Shown piece by piece: positions 5,845-6,161 of a stretch of DNA of 6,161 nucleotides. A program made the position numbers and the translations under genes. The stretch is from Synergistales bacterium (GTDB lineage: Bacteria; Synergistota; Synergistia; Synergistales; Thermovirgaceae), in the NCBI GenBank assembly GCA_018434645.1, contig JAHDOX010000037.1, forward strand, positions 1 to 6,161, written 5' to 3'. Position 1 is the first letter of the stretch; the number at the start of each line of letters is the position of its first letter. Under the pieces are notes generated by a model, which did no database searches, was not told the origin of the DNA, and worked only from the letters and a program-made list of their open reading frames with translations.

Positions 5845-6161
5845 CTGCGAATCGCCTCCAATGCACGCCTTCGCAATGCCCTCACCATATCGGCGGGGTC
5901 CTTCGCACCGAAGATGGCGCTTCCGGCAACAATCACGTCACACCCGGCAAGAACGGCTCTTTCGACCGTTTCAAGACCGAGTCCGCCGTCTATCTCGATG
6001 AGATAGGAAAGCCCCCGGGCCTCCCTCCACCTGAAAAGCGATTCGACTTTTTCTAGCGTTTCCGGTATGAACGCCTGGCCGCCGAATCCCGGGTTTACGG
6101 ACATTACAAGCACGATGTCCACCATGTGGAGTACGGGTTTCAGCCACTCCGTCGGCGTACC
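5841..6161 (-). CDS. rpe: Ribulose-phosphate 3-epimerase, C-terminal part (5' end outside window)
   Basis: Interconverts D-ribulose 5-phosphate and D-xylulose 5-phosphate in the cytoplasmic pentose phosphate pathway. The open frame runs to the right edge without a start, so this is a partial gene: 106 residues are visible, about half of the usual 215-230. The fragment begins GTPTEWLKPVLHMVDIVLVM, which matches the middle of the TIM barrel, followed by the family motif MSVNPGFGGQ. The motif IEIDGGLG carries the Asp that acts as a catalytic acid/base and metal ligand in this family, and AGSAIFGAKDP is the typical phosphate-binding end of the barrel. The ATG at 6125 lies inside the barrel and is not the real start. 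The metal-binding His/Asp residues of the N-terminal half lie outside the window. The stop TGA overlaps the TTG start of the next gene by four bases (TTGA), suggesting coupled translation. Confidence 0.95.
   Translation of the reverse strand, partial: GTPTEWLKPVLHMVDIVLVMSVNPGFGGQAFIPETLEKVESLFRWREARGLSYLIEIDGGLGLETVERAVLAGCDVIVAGSAIFGAKDPADMVRALRRRALEAIRS
5855..5859 (-). promoter_or_regulatory. Ribosome binding site supporting the TTG start of the rodZ-like gene
   Basis: A GGAGG sequence sits 10 bases before the TTG at 5844 and lies within the end of rpe. It decides the start, because no in-frame ATG or GTG exists between here and the helix-turn-helix domain. The TTGA overlap with the rpe stop suggests that ribosomes finishing rpe also help initiation here. 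Confidence 0.7.

Noticed and set aside
5458..6006. A 182-codon plus-strand open frame opposite the rodZ-like gene and rpe.
   Set aside because: Both minus-strand genes are well supported by conserved motifs; the antisense product has no family resemblance.

Overview
This window is a compact stretch of bacterial housekeeping genes. Seven genes all lie on the minus strand, so transcription runs from right to left. In transcription order they are rpe (its 5' part lies off the right edge), a rodZ-like gene, rimO, pgpA, cinA, thpR and recA. Gaps between them are 2 to about 12 bases, or the genes overlap by 4 to about 11 bases, so they almost certainly form one transcription unit with translational coupling at several junctions. 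Only the left-most 177 bases are non-coding. They hold a small hairpin followed by a short T tract that could terminate the transcript after recA.

Region by region: positions 6161-5841 encode the C-terminal 106 residues of ribulose-phosphate 3-epimerase. Positions 5844-4900 encode a RodZ-type membrane protein with an N-terminal helix-turn-helix, one transmembrane segment and a C-terminal DUF4115-like domain. Positions 4893-3589 encode the ribosomal protein S12 methylthiotransferase RimO. Positions 3599-3129 encode phosphatidylglycerophosphatase A. Positions 3116 (or 3107)-1896 encode the two-domain CinA protein. Positions 1892-1302 encode an RNA 2',3'-cyclic phosphodiesterase (ThpR/LigT family). 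Positions 1299-178 encode RecA.

The organism is a bacterium with balanced to slightly GC-rich DNA that uses TTG and GTG starts as well as ATG. The order rodZ-rimO-pgpA-cinA-thpR-recA, and a RecA with the loop-L2 motif MGYGGPQETTTGG, suggest to me an anaerobe of the Synergistota. This is from memory and only moderately certain; a deltaproteobacterial or Firmicutes-like lineage is the main alternative.

The genes do not form one pathway. They cover pentose phosphate metabolism, cell-shape scaffolding, ribosome modification, phosphatidylglycerol synthesis, pyridine nucleotide salvage, RNA end processing and recombination. Linkage of cinA to recA, often with ligT/thpR between them, is a known arrangement (for example in Deinococcus). 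I found no mobile element, CRISPR array, tRNA, rRNA or accessory system. The points worth a second look are small: an expanded L2 loop in RecA, a C8 tract in recA that could act as a frameshift hotspot, the absence of a recognisable SOS operator before recA, pgpA in the position where Bacillus has pgsA, and three start sites that simple annotation is likely to get wrong.
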